From: Coleophoma eucalyptorum
Lineage: Eukaryota; Ascomycota; Leotiomycetes; Helotiales; Dermateaceae
Assembly: GCA_026120035.1 (NCBI GenBank)
Contig: JALRME010000001.1
Location: 124,001-188,000 of the forward strand
Direction of reading: 5' to 3'
DNA length: 64,000 bases
A program made the translations under genes and the position numbers. The notes under the pieces are model-generated. The model did no database searches. It saw nothing but the letters and a program-made list of their open reading frames with translations, and was not told the DNA's origin. Below, in pieces: positions 47,413-58,975 of the stretch. Each line of letters begins with the position of its first letter. Within the stretch, counting starts at the first letter, position 1.

Positions 47413-50163
47413 ATGTCCGACCACAGTGTTCTGCGCAAGGCGCTTCCGGGTCGCGGAGACACGACCTATGCCACTTCTCAAGGTGCAGAGTCTGGAAACA
47501 CCGACCCAAGCTTGAAGCTATCCTCTGCGCGTGGGGAAATTAATTCTACCGGTCCCCACGATCTTGAAGCCGGACATGGTATTTTGAAGGGCCATTTCCA
47601 ATATCAAGAAACAGGGCAGCAACAGCAAAAGCAGGCTGGATGGCGCCGAATGCTGTCACGGTCCAAGAAGTCGACCCGGCTTCTCAAAGAGTATGGCGGA
47701 GGTGTTGGAATACAAATGCCGACCATGGTCCGATATAAACGTCCAGACATGTCTAAATCAACTGCGCTTCGCCGACTCTCCACTGTCCCAGAAGATGACA
47801 ATAAACTCAGATACCGCAACAAAATGGGACAATTGACGTACAAGCACCATGATGTCCCCGTGTATCTCAGCACAACAACATATGAGCCCAGAAGACTGCT
47901 AATTCAATGCACACCCGCCGTTTGGAATGCTCCGCCTAGTGGAGATTGGCGACAGGTGAAAATGAAAGGCTCCGTCCCAACCGTATTAAGAGTGGCCGAA
48001 TGGGCCCTGCGACCAGCGGATAAAAAGAAGAAAGTCAAGAGCAATGGCGAAGTGCACGAGAGGCGACCAATATTTGGGGTTGTAGTAGCGTTTGGAAGGA
48101 TGATCTTGGTAGGTCCATTCTTGCAAGGTCTCATGGCCCTGCCTGGGATGACAGCGCCATGGGAGCAAGACGTCGACACAAATGACAAATACGACGATTA
48201 TCCAGGCTATCATTGGGAATGGCCAGAATTTGCGGTCAATAAGTTTGATATGAAGCCTACAGGCCATGAAATGGAAGCAAAAGTGGACGACAAGATGGCT
48301 AAATTCTCTGCCAAGCCCCGTCAAGTTCGTCCGACAACCTTGGTGATATACGACCCCAAGACCAAAGAATGGACTCTTGAACACGACCCGCCCCCTGATA
48401 TCCCTTTTGTAGTTATTAGTTTCACACGAGCTCATTTCCATGTGGACGAGAGCGAAACGTTCAAAAATACTGCTGAAGATGCAAAAATGTGGAGGTCTGA
48501 ATTGGAGAAACTGAGCCGCTCTGTTACTCGGGATCACTTCGAGTCAGAGAAGCCCACAGGCAGGAAGCCATCAACTCAGAAATACGCCTACTGGCTGGAC
48601 TACCAATGTGGCAGCGAGCCTGGAGCGAGCGAAGCAGACATGAACCATCACATCAACACTATCTGCGACATCGTTCGCAGTGCGAAGAAGGTCATAATCG
48701 CGCTGCCCACGGCACCGGATCACACTACAAAACAACATTTGATCTGGGGCAAGTCTTTATGGACACTTTCTGAAATCTTGCTCGCAAATGGAGACATCAA
48801 GGTCTGCTGGCCAGAATCTGACCAAACGCCGACCGATGAGTTAGTGTGCCATGTTGAGTCATGGACGAAAATGGAGATGACTCGCACGTTTTGGGAAGAA
48901 GAGGAGGAGGAAGAGGATGAGCAGCCAACACGAATTCTAGCTGAGCATTTCTCTGGTCTCTTGTCGCTGGGTCGGATAGAGCTCTTTGTTACGGCACTTG
49001 CTGCATTTGAAAATCGATTTTCGAAGGGCATCTATGGACCCCAGGAACTGAGCCGTGCATTGATGGCACTCTTCCACCACCGAATCGACAATGAGAAGAC
49101 TGATAGTCTGTTTCACTGTCTAGCAAGAGTTAATATGGCAAATGATAATGACGATCTGATTGAGAGAATGATCTGCTGGTCACCAAGCCCACCAGCTCCA
49201 AATATGAGTCCTCTGCTTCACGACATCTTCTCATTATACCGCCTTTCTTACCCTGATCGATTCGGGTCGCGGCTTTGGAACATTCGCCCAATGTGTGAGG
49301 TCGTAGGTCTGGCAAAAGAGGAGAATACCGTCATGGTTGATGGGTGTCGGTCAATCTCAATTCGGTGGAAGAACTTCCCTCGTTTACAATACAAGCGCTC
49401 TTACGGCTTCAAGAAGCTCTTTGCTGAACTGCTCGTTCGATCAGGCTCGGCTTGGATTGTGGGAGGCTTCACCTTGGCTTTTTATTATTTGCCACTGTAC
49501 GTAAGTGACGGTGCGCCAGACTTCAATAGCGATGATACCCAAGGTTCCGACGATTCTTCATTGCGAGCTGCACTGACCGTCCTTATCGTTGGATTTGCCT
49601 TGGCGGTGGGATTCATTCTATCCTTATTTGGGCCCTCTTGTGTCCGGAGATTGTACGGAGGCTCTGTTGTTGAGTCTACCGCTAGACTTGTTGCCTTCGA
49701 GGGCACGATGCCGGCTAAGCAAGTCGAAGAGCTTATCTTTGGAAACTTCCGAGATAGGCTCGCTTGGCAACCTTCAGCGACACCACTGTCTAGAGCAGAG
49801 TCCGAAATCCGCATTGGTTCGTCGCCAAGTTGGTTGGTTGACGGCGAAGAACCTGACTACAAAGAGTTGGCGAGGGTCAGGGAACAACTCCAGATCCCAC
49901 CAACCCACAAAATCTTCACGCTGGTTGATACCGGTCGCTTGACCATCAGCATATTTTCAGCTCAGTATCCGCCCTCGGTTGCTTTGCTGTGTGGCCGAGA
50001 TGGAGGGATGCTGCGGGCGGTATTGTGTAGTTGGGATTTCAAGACTGATTGCCTGTACAAGGAGACGGTTATGCGCATGCCCTCAGAGGTCTGGGAATCT
50101 GCAACGCCCAAAAGTTGGCTCAAGCTTCGTCTAACAAGCAGGAGCCCTTTCTTGGAACTCTGA
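47413..50163 (+). CDS. Large HET-like fungal membrane protein
   Basis: Single exon, 916 aa from the ATG at 47413 (good context, ACAATGTCC); the reading is open 47 codons further upstream without an obvious domain. The N-terminal ~110 residues are disordered. A middle part resembles a diverged HET (heterokaryon incompatibility) core in order: YAYWLDYQCGSE, then DMNHHINTICDIVRSAKKVI, then WGKSLWTLSEILLA. An acidic run of Glu codes near residues 496-503. Two transmembrane segments follow (SAWIVGGFTLAFYYLPLYV and AALTVLIVGFALAVGFILS), then a conserved-looking LVAFEGTMPAKQVEELIFG module and a globular tail. I recognise a recurrent Pezizomycotina family but know of no proven function. It is tail-to-tail with another membrane protein, only ~100 bases apart. 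Confidence 0.75.
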   Translation: MSDHSVLRKALPGRGDTTYATSQGAESGNTDPSLKLSSARGEINSTGPHDLEAGHGILKGHFQYQETGQQQQKQAGWRRMLSRSKKSTRLLKEYGGGVGIQMPTMVRYKRPDMSKSTALRRLSTVPEDDNKLRYRNKMGQLTYKHHDVPVYLSTTTYEPRRLLIQCTPAVWNAPPSGDWRQVKMKGSVPTVLRVAEWALRPADKKKKVKSNGEVHERRPIFGVVVAFGRMILVGPFLQGLMALPGMTAPWEQDVDTNDKYDDYPGYHWEWPEFAVNKFDMKPTGHEMEAKVDDKMAKFSAKPRQVRPTTLVIYDPKTKEWTLEHDPPPDIPFVVISFTRAHFHVDESETFKNTAEDAKMWRSELEKLSRSVTRDHFESEKPTGRKPSTQKYAYWLDYQCGSEPGASEADMNHHINTICDIVRSAKKVIIALPTAPDHTTKQHLIWGKSLWTLSEILLANGDIKVCWPESDQTPTDELVCHVESWTKMEMTRTFWEEEEEEEDEQPTRILAEHFSGLLSLGRIELFVTALAAFENRFSKGIYGPQELSRALMALFHHRIDNEKTDSLFHCLARVNMANDNDDLIERMICWSPSPPAPNMSPLLHDIFSLYRLSYPDRFGSRLWNIRPMCEVVGLAKEENTVMVDGCRSISIRWKNFPRLQYKRSYGFKKLFAELLVRSGSAWIVGGFTLAFYYLPLYVSDGAPDFNSDDTQGSDDSSLRAALTVLIVGFALAVGFILSLFGPSCVRRLYGGSVVESTARLVAFEGTMPAKQVEELIFGNFRDRLAWQPSATPLSRAESEIRIGSSPSWLVDGEEPDYKELARVREQLQIPPTHKIFTLVDTGRLTISIFSAQYPPSVALLCGRDGGMLRAVLCSWDFKTDCLYKETVMRMPSEVWESATPKSWLKLRLTSRSPFLEL

Positions 50164-50266
50164 AAAACTGTATGGAGCCTATGAAGCTAAATAATGTATA
50201 ATGATCATGATCAGCGAAAACTGGGTGTTGGAACATCTATATTTTTTTTCCTCTTCAAATAGTTGT

Positions 50267-51445
50267 CTAAACAAGATCGTTTCTTTCAGCCATTATCTGA
50301 TCCCATCGTTTAAATCCATCGACTCCATAATCCTTTTTACATTTGTGATATCGATCCCACCATACTTCATTACTTAGATGTGGAAAGAGATTCCAGGCTA
50401 CCATGGAGTTTTCTTCGTCTGCAGTCAGGTTCAAGCGGGCGAGAGCAGCAGAACGGAACTCCTTCCCAGGGAAGTCGATTCTCTGAAATTGTAGACGTCG
50501 CCCAACATGCAAATCATCATCCCAGACCTTTCGCGCAACGAGTATGGTCGAACTCAGCAGTAACACAACCGTGAGTATCTGACTCAAAAGCGTCGCCATG
50601 CCCAAGCTCACAACATGGACTGCGAATGCTGCCCAGCCCAATCCACGGGCAGCATTGTAAAGATGTAGATTGGGCGGGCGCGGTGTTGTTAATAGACAGT
50701 CCATGATAACACCACGCGGCGCAATGATCGTGAGAGCATTTCCATCCGGCAGCGTCCAAAACGTTTTGACCGGTTCTGCTGTTTTCACAATGGCTCCGTC
50801 CGCAGCAGTATCTAAACCCTTCCAATTCTCTTCAACCACGATCAAGCGCACGAAAATCGAGACAATCATTGAGACGTAGTTAGCTAGGCCCCACCAGTCA
50901 CCGATCAACACCGCAAGAACTAATGGTGGGCCCATGGTCAAAAGTCCAATGAGAGCCGATGCAAATTCTGCTCCTTTATGCCTCTTGGTGCGCTTTTTGG
51001 TCACTGTGATATTGATCCATGTCGAAGTCGAGCTGAGCTCTTGTTTCGTCAACCATCTTCCAAACCAACCGGCGACGTCCGTGGCCATAATTCGATCGGT
51101 GATGTTATAAGTTGCAAAACCTGGTATAGGCTTCGTAACGCTATTGCCAGCAACTGTATAGGCAGCTAAGAGCGGTAAGTACTTGGTGTAGGGGGTTCTG
51201 GCCAGCCTCCCCACCACAACATTCATTTCATCAGCGCCAATCAAGGTCACCATACCCAGAGCATCCATTTGAAATGGAGCCCAAGTTTTAAGGAAATGCA
51301 GAACCATTGCGATCGTCAAGTCTGGAGATAGATATACAGAGTCGAAGAAGACTGAATAAGAGATCTCTTCTATTTCAACAAATTCATGGGTGCGGCGCGA
51401 TGCGGGGCGCATCGCAAGGCAGGATGTGTGGCACAGCAAACCCAT
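50267..51445 (-). CDS. Multi-pass fungal membrane protein of unknown function
   Basis: Single exon, ~392 aa from the ATG at 51445 (a later in-frame ATG at 51412 is also possible). Hydrophobic segments include a weak one near the start, FASALIGLLTMGPPLVLAVL, LANYVSMIVSIFVRLIVV and AAFAVHVVSLGMATLLSQ followed by a leucine-rich segment. The hydrophilic C-terminus carries LNLTADEENSMVAWNLFPHL. A soluble segment between helices includes APRGVIMDCLLTTPRPPN. No enzyme motif is seen. The gene converges on the HET-like gene, so the two may share a 3' region, and the pair may be a functional unit. Confidence 0.7.
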   Translation of the reverse strand: MGLLCHTSCLAMRPASRRTHEFVEIEEISYSVFFDSVYLSPDLTIAMVLHFLKTWAPFQMDALGMVTLIGADEMNVVVGRLARTPYTKYLPLLAAYTVAGNSVTKPIPGFATYNITDRIMATDVAGWFGRWLTKQELSSTSTWINITVTKKRTKRHKGAEFASALIGLLTMGPPLVLAVLIGDWWGLANYVSMIVSIFVRLIVVEENWKGLDTAADGAIVKTAEPVKTFWTLPDGNALTIIAPRGVIMDCLLTTPRPPNLHLYNAARGLGWAAFAVHVVSLGMATLLSQILTVVLLLSSTILVARKVWDDDLHVGRRLQFQRIDFPGKEFRSAALARLNLTADEENSMVAWNLFPHLSNEVWWDRYHKCKKDYGVDGFKRWDQIMAERNDLV

Positions 51446-51930
51446 GCAGCACAACGAGGCTCACGCCTTCCTTGTCATGCATGCAGTGAGCATTGCCAAT
51501 AAGCCTGAAGCCCCGAGGGGATCAGGCGACTGCCTGGTGTGATTGCCGGATCACCACTAAGCAGAAGTGACATAAACCTATACAGAAGAGTATTGCGCAC
51601 GCAAACCATCAAGGGCCATACATTCTGGGCATCTCGTGAAGATACCATTTCGCGTGAAAAACAGGGTATCATATCCATATGTGATAAGTCTCATTTCAAA
51701 ACATGCTTTAGATGAAATTCGGCTACTTGTTCAAAACGAATACCAGAATCTTACTATCTTGTACCAGAATTCGGCCCTCTGGTAGAGCAAGTCGCTGAAT
51801 GCCGGTAGTTTGAATGAGTGGCAGAATACACGCAGCGCGCGCGCGGACAGCCACCTACGGAGACAGAATTATTTTAGTGTGCTTGGAGCTATGTGTCTAT
51901 GGGCCATTATTCCTTTAGACTGACGCAGTA
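51446..51930. other. Intergenic, no gene seen
   Basis: About 485 bases. A short stretch near 51780 resembles a tRNA A box but lacks a properly spaced B box or stems. Confidence 0.5.
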
Positions 51931-53215
51931 TTAGGACAGCGGGGCCCCTTTAGGCTTCCCAAATAAGTTATTCAACCATTGGCTTATCGCCGAAGATTCC
52001 GCAGCTGATCGGCCCGCAACGCCAACAACTTCAGACCAGTCCTCGATAGCATGAAGCTGTTGATTTAGATTGGTATTCGTCCACGGCCGAGATCCTTCTG
52101 CTGCCCCGATTTCTATGTGTCCAATGATGCCATTGCGTGCTGTGAACGAGATTTGAGACTATTCAAACCACATTAGCATCCAAGTCAGTTGTATGTATAA
52201 GGGTGAGACGAACGTCAGAAGGGATGTCAACTGGGAGTTGGGGGCGAGGTCTTGAATCTTCTTCCGTCGAACAGCTCGAAAAGGTGAATTGAGGAGTTTG
52301 AGAATAAATCCAATCAAGAGACTGATATGTGTTAGCATCATAGAAACGGTGGCAAGTTCTCAAGCATACCTGCAACTCGCTCAAGCCTTTTGCCACTTCT
52401 GGTACATGTCTTGCGTCCTCATGAACCTCGGTAGCTGTGTTGGTCCCGTACATATTCTTGAACTCGGAGATCACTGCCTGCTCGAACTTTTCATTCGAGA
52501 CGTTGGCATTGGCAATGGGTGAGCTGACACTATCAACACCCCGAGCTTTGATGTATGGCTTAGCCGGAGAGCGCAGGTAATTCGATATAGTACCAATATT
52601 TGGCGAGGACAGCAAACAAGTCCCATGGTGTAGCGATCTCATCCGAGTAAGCTTATATGCAGATCCTGATATCTTAAGGGGCTTCTTATGGTCACCAGTC
52701 GGTTGCAGAACAATATCGTGTCTGCAATTGACCTTTGCTCTATCAACCCCGAGCCTTTGCAGCGCCCGCACAACCATCTCGGCATGCTTGTCGCGATTGA
52801 AGACATCGGTAGCACATATCACACTGTAATTCACATTTCCTTCGTCGTGGAATACAGTCCCGCCACCCGATCGTCTCCTGACCAGTGCTATATCCGCCGC
52901 CTGGTTCAATAAGCCAAGGTTGACTTCAAGCCACGGGTTCTGGTTACGCCCAAGGACAATACATGGTCGATTTGTATAGAGGAACAAGACTGTAGAATCG
53001 GCCGGTGTCTTTTGCAGGAGGAAATGCTCGATGGACAAATTGAGGTAGGGATCGGTGCTTCGAGAAAGGTAGACCTGGGTTTTATTCTTGGGATTTGTAG
53101 CAGTCTCAGCAAAGCCCGAGAAACATCGCACGCCGGGTCGACTCATACCAAGTCTGATGGCAGGACTCTGGCGAGCAATGCCAGCGATCAAGTTGAAGCC
53201 CCTTGAAGGAGACAT
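51931..53215 (-). CDS. AIM22: Lipoate-protein ligase A family (AIM22-like)
   Basis: Mitochondrial enzyme that attaches or transfers lipoyl groups to E2 subunits and glycine cleavage H protein. Exons 53215-52370, 52321-52214 and 52158-51931 give 393 aa. An Arg/Ser-rich presequence spans ~35 residues. Seen: [27 protein letters not shown], the lipoyl-binding [19 protein letters not shown] (near residues 114-132), [17 protein letters not shown], and C-terminal [12 protein letters not shown] and [16 protein letters not shown] in the accessory domain. The last exon is needed for that accessory domain and ends at 51931. Divergent from ARO2 with ~210 bases between starts. Confidence 0.9.
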
Positions 53216-53426
53216 TGGCTATGTTGAAGAAGATAGGTAGAGAAGCACAATGGCGGCAAGGCTGAGCTTGAGCTTTTTGGCGAGCGAGGCTAACAAATTT
53301 AAAGTTGCCACTAGAATAGCGGATCGGGGAACAAAATTTCAAGTGGGAGTCATCAGGCTGAACCAAGTCAGGTCATCCTCGATCTTACCAACAAACTGTC
53401 CTGTCGCTCAGCTGAACCGCAACACA
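53216..53426. promoter_or_regulatory. Bidirectional AIM22/ARO2 promoter with CPC1/GCN4-type site
   Basis: 211 bases between divergent starts. GAGTCA at 53347-53352 is TGACTC on the other strand, the core of the GCN4/CPC1 site of general amino-acid control, ~75 bases before ARO2. That control of aromatic biosynthesis genes is established in fungi; use of this site is inferred. Confidence 0.45.
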
Positions 53427-54750
53427 ATGTCTACATTTGGAGAATACTTTAAGGTCACGACGTAAGATGCGACACTATTCAATTGACCCCACAAACTAAC
53501 ATTGCGTTAGCTATGGCGAGTCGCACTGCCGGTCTGTGGGATGCATTGTCGATGGCTGCCCTCCAGGCATGGAGCTCACCGAGGCCGATATTCAACCCCA
53601 GATGACGAGAAGACGACCAGGCCAGAGTGCCCTTACAACACCAAGAAACGAGAAGGATCGAGTTGAGATCCAGTCTGGTACCGAATTTGGCATTACTCTG
53701 GGAACTCCAATTGGCATGCTTGTCCGCAATGAGGACCAAAGACCCAAAGACTACGGCAATTCCACGATGGACCTCTACCCAAGACCCAGTCATGCGGATT
53801 GGACCTACCTCGAGAAGTACGGTGTCAAGGCAAGCAGCGGTGGTGGTCGAAGCAGCGCTAGAGAGACAATCGGGAGAGTCGCTGCTGGAGCCATTGCAGA
53901 AAAGTACCTGAAGCTTTCGCATGGTATCGAAATTACAGCTTTTGTCACATCTGTTGGAAACATTCACATGTTCCCTCCGACTGCAAAGCACCCGACTCCA
54001 TCTACGAACCCAGATTTCCTCGCCCTCCTACAGACCATCGATCGCAAAACGGTTGACTCCTTCCTCCCAGTACGATGCCCCGATCAGGAAGCTTCAGACA
54101 AGATGGCAGAGTGCATAGCAGATTACCGGGATCGACAGGACAGCATTGGCGGCACCGTGACTTGTGTGATCAAGAATGTGCCAAGTGGATTGGGCGAGCC
54201 AGCCTTTGACAAGATGGAAGCCATGCTTGCACATGCTATGCTAAGCATTCCTGCTACAAAGGGTTTTGAGATTGGATCAGGTTTTGGTGGTTGTGAAGTG
54301 CCTGGCTCAATTCATAACGATCCTTTCGTTGTTGCACAAGAAACTCCAGCTGAAGAGACCGGGGCCTCTAAAAATGGAATTCCACGCCCCAGGCTTACCA
54401 CCAAGACGAACAATTCTGGTGGTATTCAAGGAGGAATTACGAACGGCGCACCAATATACTTCCGAGTCGCTTTCAAGCCCCCTGCGACAATTGGACAAGC
54501 CCAGCAGACTGTGACCTATGATGGCGATGCAGATGGTGTATTGGAGGCCAAGGGACGACATGACCCATGCGTTGTTCCTCGGGCAGTACCCATTGTCGAG
54601 GCCATGGCTGCGCTGGTTGTCATTGACGCTTTAATGGCTCAACAGGCAAGACAGACTGCCAGAAGCCTCTTGCCCCCTCTCAAGTCAGCTGCTCCAAAGA
54701 AGACAACAGTTGTAGTAGCAGACCAAGTTAAAGAAGAAGCAGATCGATGA
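53427..54750 (+). CDS. ARO2: Chorismate synthase
   Basis: Last step of the shikimate pathway: EPSP to chorismate with reduced FMN. Fungal enzymes also reduce FMN themselves. Exons 53427-53461 and 53511-54750 give 424 aa. Signature 1 [18 protein letters not shown] is joined just after the intron, then [14 protein letters not shown], and [19 protein letters not shown] with [17 protein letters not shown]. Later [34 protein letters not shown] and the C-terminal [20 protein letters not shown] complete the fold. The last ~30 residues are a Lys/Val-rich tail of no known role. Start is firm: [16 protein letters not shown] is the family N-terminus. Confidence 0.97.
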
Positions 54751-56505
54751 AAAGCATTTACATAAGAAAATAAAAGCATGGTAGAAAAATTGCATTATGT
54801 TCGGTCTTCATGGCGTTGCAGATTTCATGTGATTTGCTTTGCCGCTGAACTTTCACGAACACGTGTGCTAAGTACTACACACCTCCTTTCCTTACAGTGG
54901 CGGGTCTGTTCAGCGCTTCTTGAACTCCCTTTGCGTACTGCCTTATATCAAATTGACGATTCCAGAGAGCGATACTCAGCGGGCAATCGGTGCATGGCGA
55001 AATTACGTACTATTTCACATGCATTCCCCCTAAAGATTAGGCTTAAAACTTCAAAAGCTGTGACCTTGAGCCTGATTTGCTGATTCAAAGTCCAGCATCA
55101 GATATGACATTGTGCTTCTACTATAGAAGGGCCTTGCTGTGGTTACCGACCCGCAATAACTCCGCTCTCGGTCAACGACTTGCAACACATGTACAACCAT
55201 TTGTATCCCTCCTGCCAAGAAGTATTGGCTGCAGTCAGACATCAGCAAGCGAATTAATTATCTCCCGCACTTCGGCAGCCTGTCGCGCTTCCGACCTGAA
55301 TCAACAACCCCTGAGAAGAAAAGATAGTCACTGGTAGACATGGCTTTGCATATTCCGGCATGCGGGGGAGTTTCGTCAGAGAAATCTTACATGAGAACAA
55401 CGAACACAACTCGGAGAATTCTAGCCACCCTCGGCTTGTACGCGACCCCAAATACTCAGTTGCTTGTGTCACACATATTCGCGAGATTTTCATATTCTTT
55501 GTTATTCGCAGCCAATCTGACGTGTCATTGGTCTGGGAGCACACTGACCTGATAAGTCAAACTGTTCTCGTGCCAAGGAGTTGACGGAAGCTTGCGCCCG
55601 TAACAAGAGTTCCACGTTGTCGAACCTTGGGGAACTGCACTCGTAAGGCTGGCCAAGGAAGCCTCTGCTTGTTGTAAACTCTACACCACTTGCCGAATGT
55701 AATCCCTCGTGTTACGATTGTGATTCCGCATGGCTGCAGGTCCAATGCAGTCTGTACTATGCCATAAACTCTACAGAACTGCATGGTCCGGAGATAATTT
55801 TTTTCTTATTTTTGTTACAATATATTGGGTCTTGACATAATATCATATTTGTTGCGATAGATATGACTTTTTGGGGGGAAGATTTTCAGTAAGATCTCGC
55901 TGACAACGGCCAGAATATGAGGAATGCAGTATGTTACAGCGACTCCCGTCATTAGAGAAACGACAGCGGAGCTGAAAGGTGTGGCTGACTACAGCTGCTA
56001 CGCCTTGTCAGCTTTGCATTCATATTCAACGAAATAAGCAATGATTGGTTGGGGATGTCAGACCACTAAGCTTGATCACCATCTGCAGGCGTTGCGAGGT
56101 TTGTCCAACGATTTGTCCAACAACAGTTCTCCTGAAGCCGGTAATCCAGGTATATGATATGCTAGCGTGTCTGTCGTACTCGAGCCAAGCATCGGGCGAC
56201 TTGATTAACTTGCAGCCTGTCGGGAATCCTTAGGAGTGGGCTGAGCCTTTTAGCGGCTGAGGAGGCAAGTGTTGTCAATATCCACTGCCACTCTTCCCAC
56301 TCTCAAGTGATCTAGAGAAACTACACTTTACGGAACTGTGTTCCAGCCCTTCGTTTCCCATCGAAAACTCAATATTCTGGACATAGATGAGGAATCAACA
56401 ATCCTCGGGACAGTCTTGGTACAACCCCACCAGTTGACTTAACTTTAGCGACGTTGTCGCTCTTCTGTTAAGCTAGGAAGCTGTGTGAAAACGTCAACGG
56501 TCGCT
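54751..56505. other. 1.75-kb intergenic region without a gene
   Basis: ORFs on both strands are short and lack motifs. A T-rich run follows 55790. No repeat structure is evident at this reading. Confidence 0.5.
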
Positions 56506-58545
56506 ATGTTGCTCCCTACGCTGTTCTTACTTGCCTTGCTCATCAGGGCTACAACTCAACAAAAAGATCCTCTCAATGACTTCTGTCGACGCTTCGGTCA
56601 CCAAACAGCCATAGTTGATCGCAAGCTATTTGTGGATGGAGGGCTGGTAGATTGGAACCCAATATCCCAAAATTCGCTGAACTATACAAGTAAGTTCTCA
56701 AATACAAAGCCTAGTTCAGACCATGGGCACAACCAGACCTTTTCTGCTTATGGAAAGATTGACTAGTATTCACTAACATATTTTTAAGACACTTGGCTCC
56801 TGTATAATGATCTGAGTACGAGCCCCGCTGGCGTGGGCACGCCTCAACTATATGCCAACTTATCGAAGAATGCATCTATCCCAAGCGTTAGTGGAGGCAT
56901 TTTATGGCCGGATGATGTTAACAAAAGAGTATATCTCTACGGCGGAGATTATTACAATACGCCGCCAAGTACATACAACTTACTCTCCTACGATGTTCTC
57001 GATGACAATTGGGATTCGTTTGGTGTCCCATCATCATCGATACAAAGCGTTTCTTATGGTGCCGGAGTTGGAGTATCAGACCTTGGTGAAGGCTATATGC
57101 TTGGGGGTTGGCTCAGTAATGCTTCAGTGCCCGGATGGAACGGAGACCGTCTTGCTACAAGCACCTTAGTTAAGTATGATATGGATACAGGAACCTGGAC
57201 CAATAACACAGGGCCAGATACTATTCCAAGGGCTGAGGGTGTTATGGTCTATCTTCCTGCTAGTCAGAACGGACTGTTGGTTTACTTTGGTGGATTAACG
57301 ACGCCCTATGGAAATGAGACAGTAGTCGGATCACCTATGTCAGATATTCATATCTACGACATTCAGAGCTCGAGCTGGTACACACAAACTGCCGATGGAG
57401 ATGTACCAGAAATGAGGAGGAGATTCTGTGCAGGCGCTACCTGGGCTGAAGACCGCTCGTCGTACAACATGTAAGACACATTCATTTTGATCCAAAATCT
57501 CAAGCTAACGTGCTCAGCTATCTTTATGGCGGTGCAGGGTTTGATGCAAACGCAACTGGCTTCGACGACGTCTACATTCTCACTCTTCCCAGCTTCACTT
57601 GGATAAAGTGGTGGCCTTCTTCTCCGGGGACTGGAAAGCCACATAATACATTGAGTTGCAATGTGATAGATGGAGCGCAAATGCTTATCATTGGAGGGAC
57701 GTTCCCACTGTCGGATGACTGTGATAGTCCGACAACTTGGGGCACTCATAATCTAGATCTCGGAAAGCAGAACTCAGCCGGTGCGATGTGGCACGATTAC
57801 CAACCAAACCTCACATCGTATTCAGTTCCGTCAGAGATTATTGCTGTTGTGGGAGGATCGTAAGTATTTCTTTCTTCGCTGTGGCGGTGCTATGCTGACG
57901 TTTAATAGCGCGCTTGGAGGCGCAACAGTCACTGCGCCCGCCTCTGGGTATGACAATCGTGATCTGGCTGTGTATTTCACTCAGCAAGCCGCGGCCGCAA
58001 GCCGAAGTCCAACGAGACAGATTCCAAGCCCTTCTTCCACAGAAGGCTCCAGTTCCAACCATCTGTCCTCGGGGGCGATTGCTGGAATTGCAGTTGGAGC
58101 AGCAATTGTGTTAATAGCATTGCTAATTGGTGTGATCATTTTTATTCGTCATCGGCGTCGAAACATGCCAAGGCAATCGCCTGCTTCTCATTTTAGCAGT
58201 GTTCGTGAGCAACCATACCCATACTCACCACCTCCGAATGGACAATTCGTGCCGCATATGAACCAAGATTTCTATCACACAGCACAGCCGCATTCACAGA
58301 CTCAGCAAACTTCAAGTATCGCAGAGCTGGCAGGAAATACAAGCCCGCGGTCTGAGGAAAATCAGAAGTTCTATTCACCACCACCAAATGACTCAAGCTA
58401 TGCTTTAGAATGGGTGCCACGAAGCGCGACAAACACTCACCAGTCTCCCGTATCTGTGCACGCATCCGTTCATTCCGACTTCACACCAATGACGGAGCTG
58501 AGTGGATCAAATACGATGAACTTTCATGAAAATCAAAGACCTTAA
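56506..58545 (+). CDS. Secreted/single-pass kelch-repeat protein
   Basis: Exons 56506-56689, 56789-57470, 57518-57859 and 57909-58545 give 614 aa. The first ~18 residues are a signal peptide (MLLPTLFLLALLIRATTQ). Kelch-type blades follow over residues ~25-480: RKLFVDGGLVDW, KRVYLYGGDYYN, LGEGYMLGGWLS, LLVYFGGLTTPYG, YLYGGAGFDANATGFDDVYI and QMLIIGGTFPL. A Ser-rich linker leads to one strong transmembrane helix (IAGIAVGAAIVLIALLIGVI) with a RHRRR stop-transfer. The ~130-residue cytoplasmic tail is Pro/Ser/Gln-rich. The layout is common in ascomycete surface proteins; ligand and role are unknown. Start 56506 puts the signal peptide first; an upstream GTG adds nothing. Confidence 0.88.
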
Positions 58546-58975
58546 AATTTGGCCTCTATAATTGTACTGTTTTTATTACCTTACTGTCTGTATATCATAT
58601 AACCTCATAATAAACAATCATATCCCAAGGGTCGTCGCTTGAAGTGTGCCAGTCCTGCCTCATATCTATGAATACTTAAGACATATTGCAACCCATTCCT
58701 AGCCATATGTAGAGTGAAAGCAGTGTTTACAAATCTCTCTCGTGTTCTTGGTAAGCAGAAGAGGAGAGAGGAATTGGAGAATGAATTGGAGCTGGACAGA
58801 TGGAAGTCCAGGTGGTCACGTGTCATGTGATTCCGACCTTGTCTCTACTAAGCGCTAAGTCTGGATCTGATTCTTGGATCTCCTCTTACGCTTAGCGCCT
58901 CAACTGTTGACTGCAGATAAATATATTGCAGGTCTTACAATCCCGGTCAGAAACCTCGAAAGAGTCACTCTCTAA
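58546..58975. promoter_or_regulatory. ABM gene promoter with E-box pair and inverted repeat
   Basis: TCACGTGTCATGTGA near 58816-58830 holds a CACGTG E-box next to a CATGTGA variant. GCGCTAAG at 58852-58859 and CTTAGCGC at 58891-58898 form an 8-base inverted repeat with a 31-base spacer. Both lie 75-160 bases before the ABM start, a typical regulatory distance. Confidence 0.45.

Noticed and set aside
51775..51830. tRNA-like stretch (TGGTAGAGCAAG ... GTTTGAATG)
   Set aside because: A-box and B-box look-alikes are only ~26 bases apart, too close for a tRNA, and no acceptor or anticodon stem pairs.
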